From NCBI RefSeq assembly GCF_900128495.1, contig NZ_LT635801.1, forward strand, positions 1,437,997-1,501,996: a DNA stretch of 64,000 bases, written 5' to 3'. The first letter of the stretch is position 1. Each line of letters opens with the position of its first letter. Shown here piece after piece: positions 8,257 through 15,835 of this stretch. A model generated the notes under the pieces. That model saw nothing but the letters and a program-made list of their open reading frames with translations. It searched no databases and had not been told where the DNA came from. This DNA comes from Bacteroides ilei. Lineage in GTDB: Bacteria; Bacteroidota; Bacteroidia; Bacteroidales; Bacteroidaceae. Made by a program: the position numbers and the translations under genes.

Positions 8257-10521
8257 ATGAAACATTATAATAAGTTATTGTTGGGAGCGGTTGCTCTAGG
8301 CATGCTGACGGCTTGCGCAGACGAAAGTCTGCTGCAACCCGGAGCGATACAGATGCCTGAGGAAATGGCTCAGTTGGCATATCTGAATGATTATGGAGTG
8401 CTGAAGAGTTATGTGGACCGTGGAAACAATCCCGATTTCAAGTTAGGCATTGCATTGGCGGTAGACGATTATTTGAAACAGAGTATGGTTTATGGCTTGG
8501 CTGTATCCAATTTTGATGAAATGACGGCCGGAAATGCAATGAAGTATGCTTCGATTGTGGCAAACGACGGTACAATGGACTTTTCGAAGGTTACTGATTT
8601 TGTACAGACTGCGAAAGAGGCGGGAATGACTGTCTATGGTCATACGTTGTGTTGGCATTCACAGCAGAACAAGACCTATCTGGAGAGCTTGATTGCTCCG
8701 ACGGTTATTCCGGGTGAGGCTACCGATGGAGGATATTGTCTTAAGCTGAAAAACTTGGCGGCTTCGGCCAATGTCTGGGATGCCCAGACCTGGTATCAGT
8801 TGAGTACCCCTTTGCAGGCCGGACAGACTTATACCCTGAAGTTTATGGCAAAGGCTTCGGAAGCTTATTCTCCTGAAATCTATCTGCAGTGTTCCGATGG
8901 CGGTAACCAGGAATATCCGGGAGGATTTTCTGTGGGGACTGCTTGGCAGGAATGTACTGTATCCTTGACTCCTTCGGGAAGTAGTGTGGATAAGATTGCC
9001 TTTAATTTCGGTACTTTTGCCGGTGAAATTTATATTGATGATGTTTCACTTACAGTATCCGGTTCAGATGCGAATCTTATTCCAAACGGTGATTTTGAAG
9101 ATGAGACGATTACGGGATGGACTGGTTGGACTCCGGGTGCTTATGAAACCATTTCGGAAGATGGAGAAGGATATGTGTCTGGGTCGGCAGTATCCGGTGG
9201 AGCCGGATATAGTCTGGTTCTGAAGAATTCGGCCGTTTCGGCTAATATCTGGGATGCACAGACCTGGTATCAGTTGAGTACGCCTTTGCAGGCCGGACAG
9301 ACTTATACCTTGAATTTTATGGTGAAAGCCTCTGCAGCTTATTCTCCTGAAATTTACCTGCAATGTTCCGATGGTGGTAACCAGGAATATCCGGGAGGAT
9401 TTTCGGCTGAGACAACATGGCAGGAACGTACTGTCTCGTTGACTCCTTCGGGAAGCAGTGTGGATAAGATTGCCTTCAATTTCGGAACATTTGCCGGTGA
9501 AATCTATATTGACAATGTTTCACTTGTTGCTTCCGGTTCGGAAACCAATCTGATTCCAAACGGTGATTTTGAAGACGGTACGATAACGGGATGGACAGGT
9601 TGGACTCCGGGGGCTTTTGAATCAATTTCTGAAGAAGGTGAAGGCTATTCCAAAAATGCAGGTGGAGGTCAGATTATAGAAAAGACTCCTGAAGAGAAGG
9701 AAGCTATATTGACTGACGCTTTGGAAAGATGGATTGAAGGTATGATGAAAGCCTGCAAGGAGAATCCGACTGCCGCTGAAGGAGAAGATGCCGGAGCTAC
9801 GTTAGTGAAGGCATGGGATGCTGTAAATGAACCGATGGATGATTCCGGATCTCCAAGCTTGAAATATTCATGGACACAAGGTGATACTGAAAATTTCTAT
9901 TGGCAGGATTATTTGGGTGAAAATTATGTGAGGAAAGTGGTTGAGTTCGCCCGTAAATATGGTGGGGAAGATCTCAAACTGTTCATCAATGACTATAACC
10001 TGGAAGCTGCTTATAACAATAATGCAAAATGCAAGGCCTTGATTGACTGGATTGCCAAATGGGAATCAGACGGTGTGACCAGAATTGATGGTATCGGAAC
10101 CCAGATGCACGTATCCTATTCATTGAATGCTGAAACTCAGAAAAAGAATGAAGAATGTGTTGTTCAGATGTTTGAGATGCTGGCTGCAAGCGGTAAATTA
10201 GTCAAGATTTCAGAACTTGATATGGGAATTCTGGATGAAAATGGAGAAGAGATGGAGACTGAAAAGGTTACATTCGAACAGCAGGAACTGATGGCTGACT
10301 ATTATCGGTTTATCATTTCGAAGTACTTTGAAATTATTCCTGCCGCCCAGCGTTATGGTATTACGCAATGGAGTGCAACGGATAGTCCGACCGGTTCGGG
10401 CTGGCGTGCCGGAATGCCTATCGGCTTGTGGGACTTGAATTATAATCGTAAACCTACTTATGCCGGATTTGCTGATGGACTGGCTGGAAAAACCAGTTCC
10501 ACATCGCAAGTGACAGAGTGA
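8257..10521 (+). CDS. xyn10C: Endo-1,4-beta-xylanase, GH10 with two carbohydrate-binding modules inserted in the catalytic domain (Xyn10C-like)
   Basis: This 754-residue lipoprotein (Cys20 in LTAC) is split: GH10 strands occupy about residues 50-146, with the family motif GHTLCWHSQ at 128-136. The domain resumes near residue 470. The acid/base Glu525 lies in WDAVNEP and the nucleophile Glu653 in ISELDMG; a QWSATDSPTG segment follows. Between the halves are two tandem beta-sandwich modules of CBM4/CBM22 type (about 151-306 and 318-464), nearly identical to each other. This insertion architecture is known for Bacteroidetes Xyn10C proteins. It should be a cell-surface xylanase that makes xylo-oligosaccharides for the XusA-D importers. 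It ends the operon and is followed by a hairpin terminator. Confidence 0.95.
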   Translation: MKHYNKLLLGAVALGMLTACADESLLQPGAIQMPEEMAQLAYLNDYGVLKSYVDRGNNPDFKLGIALAVDDYLKQSMVYGLAVSNFDEMTAGNAMKYASIVANDGTMDFSKVTDFVQTAKEAGMTVYGHTLCWHSQQNKTYLESLIAPTVIPGEATDGGYCLKLKNLAASANVWDAQTWYQLSTPLQAGQTYTLKFMAKASEAYSPEIYLQCSDGGNQEYPGGFSVGTAWQECTVSLTPSGSSVDKIAFNFGTFAGEIYIDDVSLTVSGSDANLIPNGDFEDETITGWTGWTPGAYETISEDGEGYVSGSAVSGGAGYSLVLKNSAVSANIWDAQTWYQLSTPLQAGQTYTLNFMVKASAAYSPEIYLQCSDGGNQEYPGGFSAETTWQERTVSLTPSGSSVDKIAFNFGTFAGEIYIDNVSLVASGSETNLIPNGDFEDGTITGWTGWTPGAFESISEEGEGYSKNAGGGQIIEKTPEEKEAILTDALERWIEGMMKACKENPTAAEGEDAGATLVKAWDAVNEPMDDSGSPSLKYSWTQGDTENFYWQDYLGENYVRKVVEFARKYGGEDLKLFINDYNLEAAYNNNAKCKALIDWIAKWESDGVTRIDGIGTQMHVSYSLNAETQKKNEECVVQMFEMLAASGKLVKISELDMGILDENGEEMETEKVTFEQQELMADYYRFIISKYFEIIPAAQRYGITQWSATDSPTGSGWRAGMPIGLWDLNYNRKPTYAGFADGLAGKTSSTSQVTE
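8734..9648 (+). repeat. Tandem 474-bp duplication encoding the two inserted CBM modules
   Basis: Two copies of one coding unit (about 8734-9174 and 9208-9648) repeat with a period of 158 codons. Long identical stretches occur at protein level, for example WDAQTWYQLSTPLQAGQTY at about 174 and 332, EIYLQCSDGGNQEYPGGFS, and ITGWTGWTPGA near each module end. DNA is also highly similar between the copies. In-frame duplication inside a catalytic domain is the simplest reading. Confidence 0.9.
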
Positions 10522-10568
10522 TAGATGAACCTGTATAGAGATATTCAATAAATATCCTTACAACCTAA

Positions 10569-10616
10569 GATGGCATATGAAGATGGTGGCTTATCATCAT
10601 CTCATATGCCATTTTT
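10569..10616 (+). terminator. Intrinsic terminator of the xus-xyn10C operon
   Basis: An 11-bp stem (ATGGCATATGA at 10570-10580 pairing with TCATATGCCAT at 10602-10612), extended by partial pairing towards the loop, is followed by a short T run. It lies about 50 bp after the xyn10C stop. Confidence 0.8.
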
Positions 10617-10673
10617 ATGTTATCACAAAACATTGTATTCCGGAACATGTATGGTGGGGCCGTTAAAAACGAA

Positions 10674-10710
10674 AGTAGGAGATAAATACCTATAATATTT
10701 ATCTCCTACT
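10674..10710 (-). terminator. Perfect 15-bp hairpin between convergent genes, probable terminator for the minus-strand GH43
   Basis: AGTAGGAGATAAATA at 10674-10688 and its exact reverse complement at 10696-10710 enclose a 7-nt loop. On the minus strand the stem is followed by TTCGTTTTT, so it suits transcripts arriving from the GH43 gene at 10794-12494. Confidence 0.65.
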
Positions 10711-10724
10711 CGCTTGTAAATGTA

Positions 10725-10767
10725 GTCAAGAATCCGAATATTATTCTCGTTAAAAAAGATTCTTGAC
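10725..10767. repeat. Inverted repeat GTCAAGAATC / GATTCTTGAC
   Basis: Exact 10-bp arms at 10725-10734 and 10758-10767, separated by 23 bp, sit only 27 bp from the GH43 stop. It is the third inverted repeat in this 270-bp convergent gap. It could be part of a double terminator or a protein site; the T run needed for a simple plus-strand terminator is absent. Confidence 0.55.
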
Positions 10768-10793
10768 GAACATTTTGTCTGACAAAGTTTTTT

Positions 10794-12494
10794 TTATTTA
10801 AGTTTTATATCGTTGGCACTGGTTGCATAAAGTCCAATCATATTTCCTGTAAATCCTCCGGCAACGTTAGTTGACAGAATGTCTCCGGAAACAGTTCCAC
10901 CCAAATTCTGGAACTTTTTATTTCCTATGGCATAATTAAACTGGAACTGGTCTCCTTTTGCTTGAACTTGCAGTTTGATTGCTTTTTTTGTATCAACTGG
11001 AGTGTTTGCTATCATCTTGGAGGTGCCTTTTTCTGTACGTTGCAGAATGAGATAGTCTTTACCATCTATTCGGGTAATACCGAATACATAATTGAATCTT
11101 TCACTTTGGTAACATACGATACCCGCCAAATCTTTTTCTGATTGAGGTTGATATTTCAATGTGGTTGTAGCTGTAAAGTTCAGATGTTGCTGGCGATAGA
11201 ATAAGGTTGATGTAGGAGCAACGGCCTTGATTGTTTCGTTATAAGGAGTGATTTCCAATCCCTTTTTAGTAGTTGTTGCAAATCCTTCTTTTGCACCTCT
11301 TATACCTACCCAACGTTGGTCCAAGGTTCCTTTGAATGAATCTGTAAATGTAAAGTTTCCATTAGGAAGGAAGCCGTTCTTGCCTGTTTGGTTCTGGACT
11401 CCTTCCGGCATTTTCAACTTGGCTTTCAATGGTTCCATGCCGCCTTCAAATACCGGAAATTCACCTGTCCAGTCTACTGGAAGGATAAAGGTCTCACGGC
11501 CGGTAATTACTTGATTCTTTTCATTCGGGCGGATTGCCAGAAATACGCCATAGTATTTGTTGTCGGGACCTTTTACAAGATCGGCATGTCCAGCCCAATC
11601 CACTTTGTCCGCACGGTCTGATGGTAAATGTCTCTGTGATAGTATAGGGTTTACTGGAGCAGGTTTGAAAGGACCTTTAGGGCTCTTGCTGATGAATATC
11701 ACTTCCGAGTGGTTGCCTCCAGTACCGCCTTCGGCACACATCAAATAGTAGTTCCCGTCTTTTTTGTATAAGTGAGGAGCCTCGATCCATACAGGTTTTT
11801 TGGTAATGTCAACGCCACCTGTTACTAGAACTTTGTCAGTTCCCGGAATAACTTGATCTTTTTCTACATCATAATCCCATATCTTGATGACACGGTGTCC
11901 TTCATAAAGTGCGTATTCCGGAGCATCATTATGTACGATATAGGCTTTTCCGTTTTCATCAAAGAAAATGGACGGATCTATTCCTTCAAAGTTCAGTTTG
12001 ATAGGATCACTCCATCCTTTTGCCGGATCTTTAGTCTTTACGATAATGTTTCCGAATCCACCGGAAAACTGAGTGGTGATCATATAAAATGTATCATTGT
12101 GTGGGTTATAACGGATAACAGGTGCGTATACTCCGGCACTGATACCGCAATCTTCCACTTTGAGCTGACTTGGACGTTCTAATACATGTCCGATCTGCTT
12201 CCAGTTTACCAGATCGGTTGAATGAAAGATAGGCACACCCGGATAGATAGCGAAGGAAGAGCATACCAGATAGTAGTCATTCCCTTTCCGGCAGATACTT
12301 GGGTCCGGGTAACATCCTTGTAATATCGGAGTATAGAATTCATCTTTATCCAAAGGATATTTATTATATATGTCGTCATTCCCTACATAGGTGAAGTTGG
12401 TGAACAATGGCTTTTCCGGCGAGGCTCCTTGCATAGACAGACTTCCCAGAAAACAGCAGGCGGTCAGAGCAAATGTCTTAATTGTATTTTTCAT
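10794..12494 (-). CDS. Secreted GH43 family beta-xylosidase/alpha-L-arabinofuranosidase
   Basis: This 566-residue protein has a signal peptide (cleavage near SMQGA). The five-bladed GH43 propeller spans about 55-340. The three expected acidic residues are visible: Asp64 in CYPDPS (base), Asp173 in GIDPSIFFD (pKa modulator) and Glu238 in WIEAPHLY (acid). The C-terminal 370-566 resembles the concanavalin-like GH43 C2 domain (SERFNYVFGI, LQVQAKGDQFQF, GGFTGNMIGLYA). It should remove xylose or arabinose from xylan fragments in the periplasm or outside. It is transcribed towards xyn10C and divergent from the next GH43, sharing a 302-bp upstream region. Exact specificity cannot be read from sequence alone. 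Confidence 0.92.
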   Translation of the reverse strand: MKNTIKTFALTACCFLGSLSMQGASPEKPLFTNFTYVGNDDIYNKYPLDKDEFYTPILQGCYPDPSICRKGNDYYLVCSSFAIYPGVPIFHSTDLVNWKQIGHVLERPSQLKVEDCGISAGVYAPVIRYNPHNDTFYMITTQFSGGFGNIIVKTKDPAKGWSDPIKLNFEGIDPSIFFDENGKAYIVHNDAPEYALYEGHRVIKIWDYDVEKDQVIPGTDKVLVTGGVDITKKPVWIEAPHLYKKDGNYYLMCAEGGTGGNHSEVIFISKSPKGPFKPAPVNPILSQRHLPSDRADKVDWAGHADLVKGPDNKYYGVFLAIRPNEKNQVITGRETFILPVDWTGEFPVFEGGMEPLKAKLKMPEGVQNQTGKNGFLPNGNFTFTDSFKGTLDQRWVGIRGAKEGFATTTKKGLEITPYNETIKAVAPTSTLFYRQQHLNFTATTTLKYQPQSEKDLAGIVCYQSERFNYVFGITRIDGKDYLILQRTEKGTSKMIANTPVDTKKAIKLQVQAKGDQFQFNYAIGNKKFQNLGGTVSGDILSTNVAGGFTGNMIGLYATSANDIKLK

Positions 12495-12796
12495 GATAAT
12501 AAATTGATTAGTTAATTAATTTTTTCTTTATCTATGCAAATTTATAGGTTATTTGATATATTGGTTTGCTTAAATGTTTCAGGTATATTCGGTTTTGTTA
12601 CAAAGTGGAATTTACATATTAATTTGTCTGAAAACATATATATAAAGGAATAATGTATCATTTGTGATAACGGATGTACGTTTCTTGGAATGTAAGGAGA
12701 AATGCTGTAACCTTTTTGAATAAAAACGATTCGTTGAGGCTTGGTGATAAATATAGTGTATATTAATTTTGTTGAGAACTTAAAAATACTTATATT
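12495..12796. promoter_or_regulatory. Divergent upstream region of two GH43 genes with TGTAAC-type sites
   Basis: No gene is visible in this AT-rich gap. For the plus-strand gene a -7 box TAATTTTG lies at 12764-12771 with TTGG at 12741-12744 (19-bp spacer). For the minus-strand gene a TAAATTTG box reads at 12537-12544, without a clear -33. TGTAACCTTTT at 12706-12716 ends (its TGTAAC) exactly 52 bp before the plus -7 box; GATAACGGATGT at 12666 and GTTACA at 12597 are related sites. The same pattern occurs upstream of the symporter at 38541. These may be activator sites of the xylan HTCS. Confidence 0.6.
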
Positions 12797-14419
12797 ATGA
12801 GAAACCGATTTGTCGTATTCCTGCTAGGAATATTTTGTCTGATGTCGGCAGATGCCATTAATGTCGGCGATAAAACAGGCGATAATGGTGACGGGACTTT
12901 TACCAATCCGATGTTATGGACCGATGTCCCTGATCCGGATGTTATCCGTGTTGGTGACTATTATTATATGGTGACAACTACTATGCATCTGATGCCGGGA
13001 GCTCCCATTATGCGTTCAAAAGATTTGGTGAATTGGGAAATTGTAAGTTACCTGTTTGACCGTCTGAACGAGACTCCCAATTATGATTTGAAGGGTGGTA
13101 CCGTTTATGGACGTGGCCAGTGGGCTACTTCCTTAAGATATCATGACGGTCGTTTCTATGCTTATTTCTCTCCTAATGACCAACCTTATAAAGGTTTTGT
13201 CTATACGACAACCGACCCTTCCCAAGGATGGACTTTATGGAGCCGTCTTCCTCATTTCCATGATGCATCCTTATTTTTCGATGATGATAACAAAGCTTAT
13301 GTCTTTTATGGTACCGGACAGTTGCGTGAACTGAAACCTGATTTGAGTGATGTGCAACCGGGGGGAATCGATATGCGTATTTTTGAACGTGACAGTACGG
13401 AAACGGGACTTTTGGAAGGGAGTCGTTTCATTAAATACAAAGGTAAATACTATTTGCTTATGATTTCCTGGCCTGCAGGTGGAAAACGTCGTCAGGTTTG
13501 TTACCGTGCCGACCATATAACTGGGCCATATGAAAAGAAAGTCATTCTGGAAGATAGTTTCGGTGGTTTTGGCTATGTGGGACAAGGAACTATTGTAAAT
13601 GACCCGCAAGACAACTGGTATGGTATTATTTTTCAGGATAGGGGTGGAGTAGGCCGTGTGCTTACGTTGATGCCTTGTCGTTGGATTGACGGATGGCCTA
13701 TGCTGGGGGATTCGGAAGGTAGAGTCCCGACTGTCATGAAAAAGCCGGTTGATGGTGAAACTGCCACTTCTTTGGTTGTAAGTGATGACTTTTCTGAAAG
13801 TAAATTGAAGTTGAATTGGCAGTGGAACCATAATCCGATTGATGATGCCTGGTCGTTGACAGAACGTCCCGGTTATCTGCGCTTGAAGACAAATCGGATT
13901 GTCGATAATATTTATGCGGCTCCCAATACAATAACCCAGCGTACGACCGGTCCTTCGTGTTCGGGTATTGTATCAATGGATATTTCGGCTATGAAGGACG
14001 GTGATGTAGCTGGGTTGAGTGCCTTCAATGGTAATTCAGGAATACTGTCGGTTAATTGCAATGCAGGGAAATATAGTTTGTGTATGTCTACGAATATAGT
14101 TGAGTTGGCCGATTCCAATAAGGCGATTCTGTCGGTTCAAAAGAACACGCTGGAACAAGTGGATATACCGGCTGGAATTACTAGCATATTTTTACGTCTG
14201 GATTGTGATTTCCGTGTCGGTCGGGATATTGCAAAATTTTATTATAGTTTTGATAAGGAGAATTGGACTCGTCTCGGTTCTGATTACAAGATGATTTTTG
14301 ATTATCGTAAACTTTTTATGGGAACAAAGTTTGCAATATTCAATTATGCTACTAAGAGTATTGGCGGTTACATTGATGTAGATGAATTTTCCTATTCTTC
14401 CAAGTCATTAGGGGAATAA
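12797..14419 (+). CDS. Secreted GH43 (subfamily 12-like) alpha-L-arabinofuranosidase/beta-xylosidase
   Basis: This 540-residue protein has a signal peptide ending near SADA. GH43 residues are visible at Asp46 (WTDVPDPDVI), Asp156 (HFHDASLFFDDD) and Glu207 (LLEGSRFIK). The ATMHLMPGAPI-type and RGQWATSLRYHDGRFYAYF segments are those of the GH43_12 group. The C-terminal half (about 335-540) is a beta-sandwich of the DUF1349/GH43_C type (DDFSESKLKLNWQWNH; RLDCDFRVGRDIAKFYYS). Enzymes of this group usually release arabinose from doubly or singly substituted arabinoxylan. A strong hairpin terminator follows, so it appears monocistronic. Confidence 0.92.
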   Translation: MRNRFVVFLLGIFCLMSADAINVGDKTGDNGDGTFTNPMLWTDVPDPDVIRVGDYYYMVTTTMHLMPGAPIMRSKDLVNWEIVSYLFDRLNETPNYDLKGGTVYGRGQWATSLRYHDGRFYAYFSPNDQPYKGFVYTTTDPSQGWTLWSRLPHFHDASLFFDDDNKAYVFYGTGQLRELKPDLSDVQPGGIDMRIFERDSTETGLLEGSRFIKYKGKYYLLMISWPAGGKRRQVCYRADHITGPYEKKVILEDSFGGFGYVGQGTIVNDPQDNWYGIIFQDRGGVGRVLTLMPCRWIDGWPMLGDSEGRVPTVMKKPVDGETATSLVVSDDFSESKLKLNWQWNHNPIDDAWSLTERPGYLRLKTNRIVDNIYAAPNTITQRTTGPSCSGIVSMDISAMKDGDVAGLSAFNGNSGILSVNCNAGKYSLCMSTNIVELADSNKAILSVQKNTLEQVDIPAGITSIFLRLDCDFRVGRDIAKFYYSFDKENWTRLGSDYKMIFDYRKLFMGTKFAIFNYATKSIGGYIDVDEFSYSSKSLGE

Positions 14420-14481
14420 TTCCTCTAGGCTGATAATTGTCGTTAATGTGAAATGTATAGAATCTTATATTTAGTTGTAAG

Positions 14482-14512
14482 AATCAGCCGGGTTTCCCGG
14501 CTGATTTTGTAT
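14482..14512 (+). terminator. Intrinsic terminator after GH43_12
   Basis: AATCAGCCGGG at 14482-14492 pairs exactly with CCCGGCTGATT at 14496-14506 around a 3-nt loop, followed by TTGT. It lies 60 bp after the stop at 14419. Confidence 0.85.
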
Positions 14513-14830
14513 ATACAAAATTACAGAATCAACGGACGTTTTTATGGTGTAAATTTTGGATTCATATGATTGTATAGAGTTCAGATATTTAAAATGGCTT
14601 AACATTCCATTCCTTTTTTATTATGGCCTTACACATATTATAATAAGGGCTATGTACGTTTATTGTATATGTTATGTAATATTTTTATAGGCTTTGCGTA
14701 ACATGAATTTAAATATGAGAAACGTTACTTAACCATTTCTTTATAAAATTTGAATATTTTTGTCATGATGTTTTGGGTTGGCCTTAAGTCTGGTCTATTC
14801 ATTAATGTCGGTGAGTAAATAAAAAATAAT
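14513..14830. other. Gap without a recognisable gene, upstream of the truncated GH30
   Basis: About 320 bp, very AT-rich, with stops in all frames. It does not encode the missing GH30 N-terminus. A TATTTTTG box at 14755-14762 fits a -7 element but has no good -33 partner. A short M-F-W-V-G-L open frame at 14768 ends after 16 codons and is not a signal peptide. Confidence 0.5.
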
Positions 14831-15796
14831 TTGAGTGAAACGATCAAGCAAGGTGATAAAGATGTAAAGCGTCTGAAAGAAGAAAATTATGAGGCTTACG
14901 CCGATCATCTGATCCGTTATATCGAATTCATGAAGCAGAACGGTGTCAACCTGTATGCCATTTCCATGCAGAATGAACCTGATATGGATTTTACCTACTG
15001 GACTCCTCAGGAAGTTGTGAATTTCATGAAGCAGTGTGGTAGCAAGATTCGTCAGACGGGAGTTAAACTGATGTCGCCGGAATCATGTGGTATGAGCCCT
15101 GACTATACCGACCTTGTGCTGAATGATGCGGAAGCATTTGCTCAGACAGATATTGTTGCAGGACATCTGTACCAGGGATTCATTGATTTGAGCTCCAGCT
15201 ATGCTAAAGATCGTCATGATTATATATGTGGACTTTATCCCCGCCTTCAAGGCAAGACATGGTGGATGACAGAACATTTGTTCAATGACGGAGAATCTTC
15301 GGAAAATCCGGATGAATGGGAGTTCAGGGATTGGACTTATTGTTTGAACCACCTTGGAAAGGAAATCCACATGTGTATGGAAGGATACTGCAGTGCTTAT
15401 GTATATTGGTATTTGAAGCGTTTCTATGGATTGATGGGCGATAACGACCAGCGTAGTCCGGTGGCTGAAGGGGAAATTGCGAAGAATGGATATATCATGG
15501 CTCATTATGCGCAGTATGCAACCGGTATGACCCGGATCAATGCGGGTACAGACAATGCGGATGTATATGCAACAGCTTATATCAATGAGGCTGGAAATGA
15601 AGTGACTGTTGTTTTGTTGAACTTGGGTAAATCTACCCAATGCGTAGAAATTCCTGTAGGTCATGATGCAACTGCAGTTATCACAGACGCCGACAGAAAT
15701 CTGGAGCCGCTAACGACGGAACCTGTCGAATCTGGAACAGGAGCTTATGTTCTGCTGTCGGGTAACAGTATCGTTTCTGTCCGTCTGTCTCTGTAA
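14831..15796 (+). pseudogene. GH30_8-type glucuronoxylanase, N-terminally truncated
   Basis: The frame encodes about 321 residues with the GH30 catalytic pair intact: acid/base Glu49 in AISMQNEP and nucleophile Glu148 in WWMTEHL. Also visible are SPESCGMSP, AYVYWYLKRFYGLMGD and the C-terminal beta domain (EVTVVLLNLG to SIVSVRLSL). Family members start with a signal peptide and roughly 120-150 residues forming the first barrel strands and a WSPP segment. Here the frame begins after that point, with only a TTG start and an in-frame TAA at 14816-14818. No signal peptide or ribosome site is visible. It is most likely a deletion remnant rather than a working xylanase, although the retained part is undamaged. 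Confidence 0.8.
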
Positions 15797-15835
15797 AAGT
15801 GACTGATGTTTTATAATCTGATAAATGAAAAACTC

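Noticed and set aside
12537..12544. Confident minus-strand promoter for the GH43 at 10794
   Set aside because: The -7 box fits but no -33 box is found at 19-21 bp, so it is kept only as a possibility within the upstream region.
15806..15835. Start of GH127 at 15806
   Set aside because: It would add MFYNLINEKL before a signal peptide that is already complete from the next Met at 15836.
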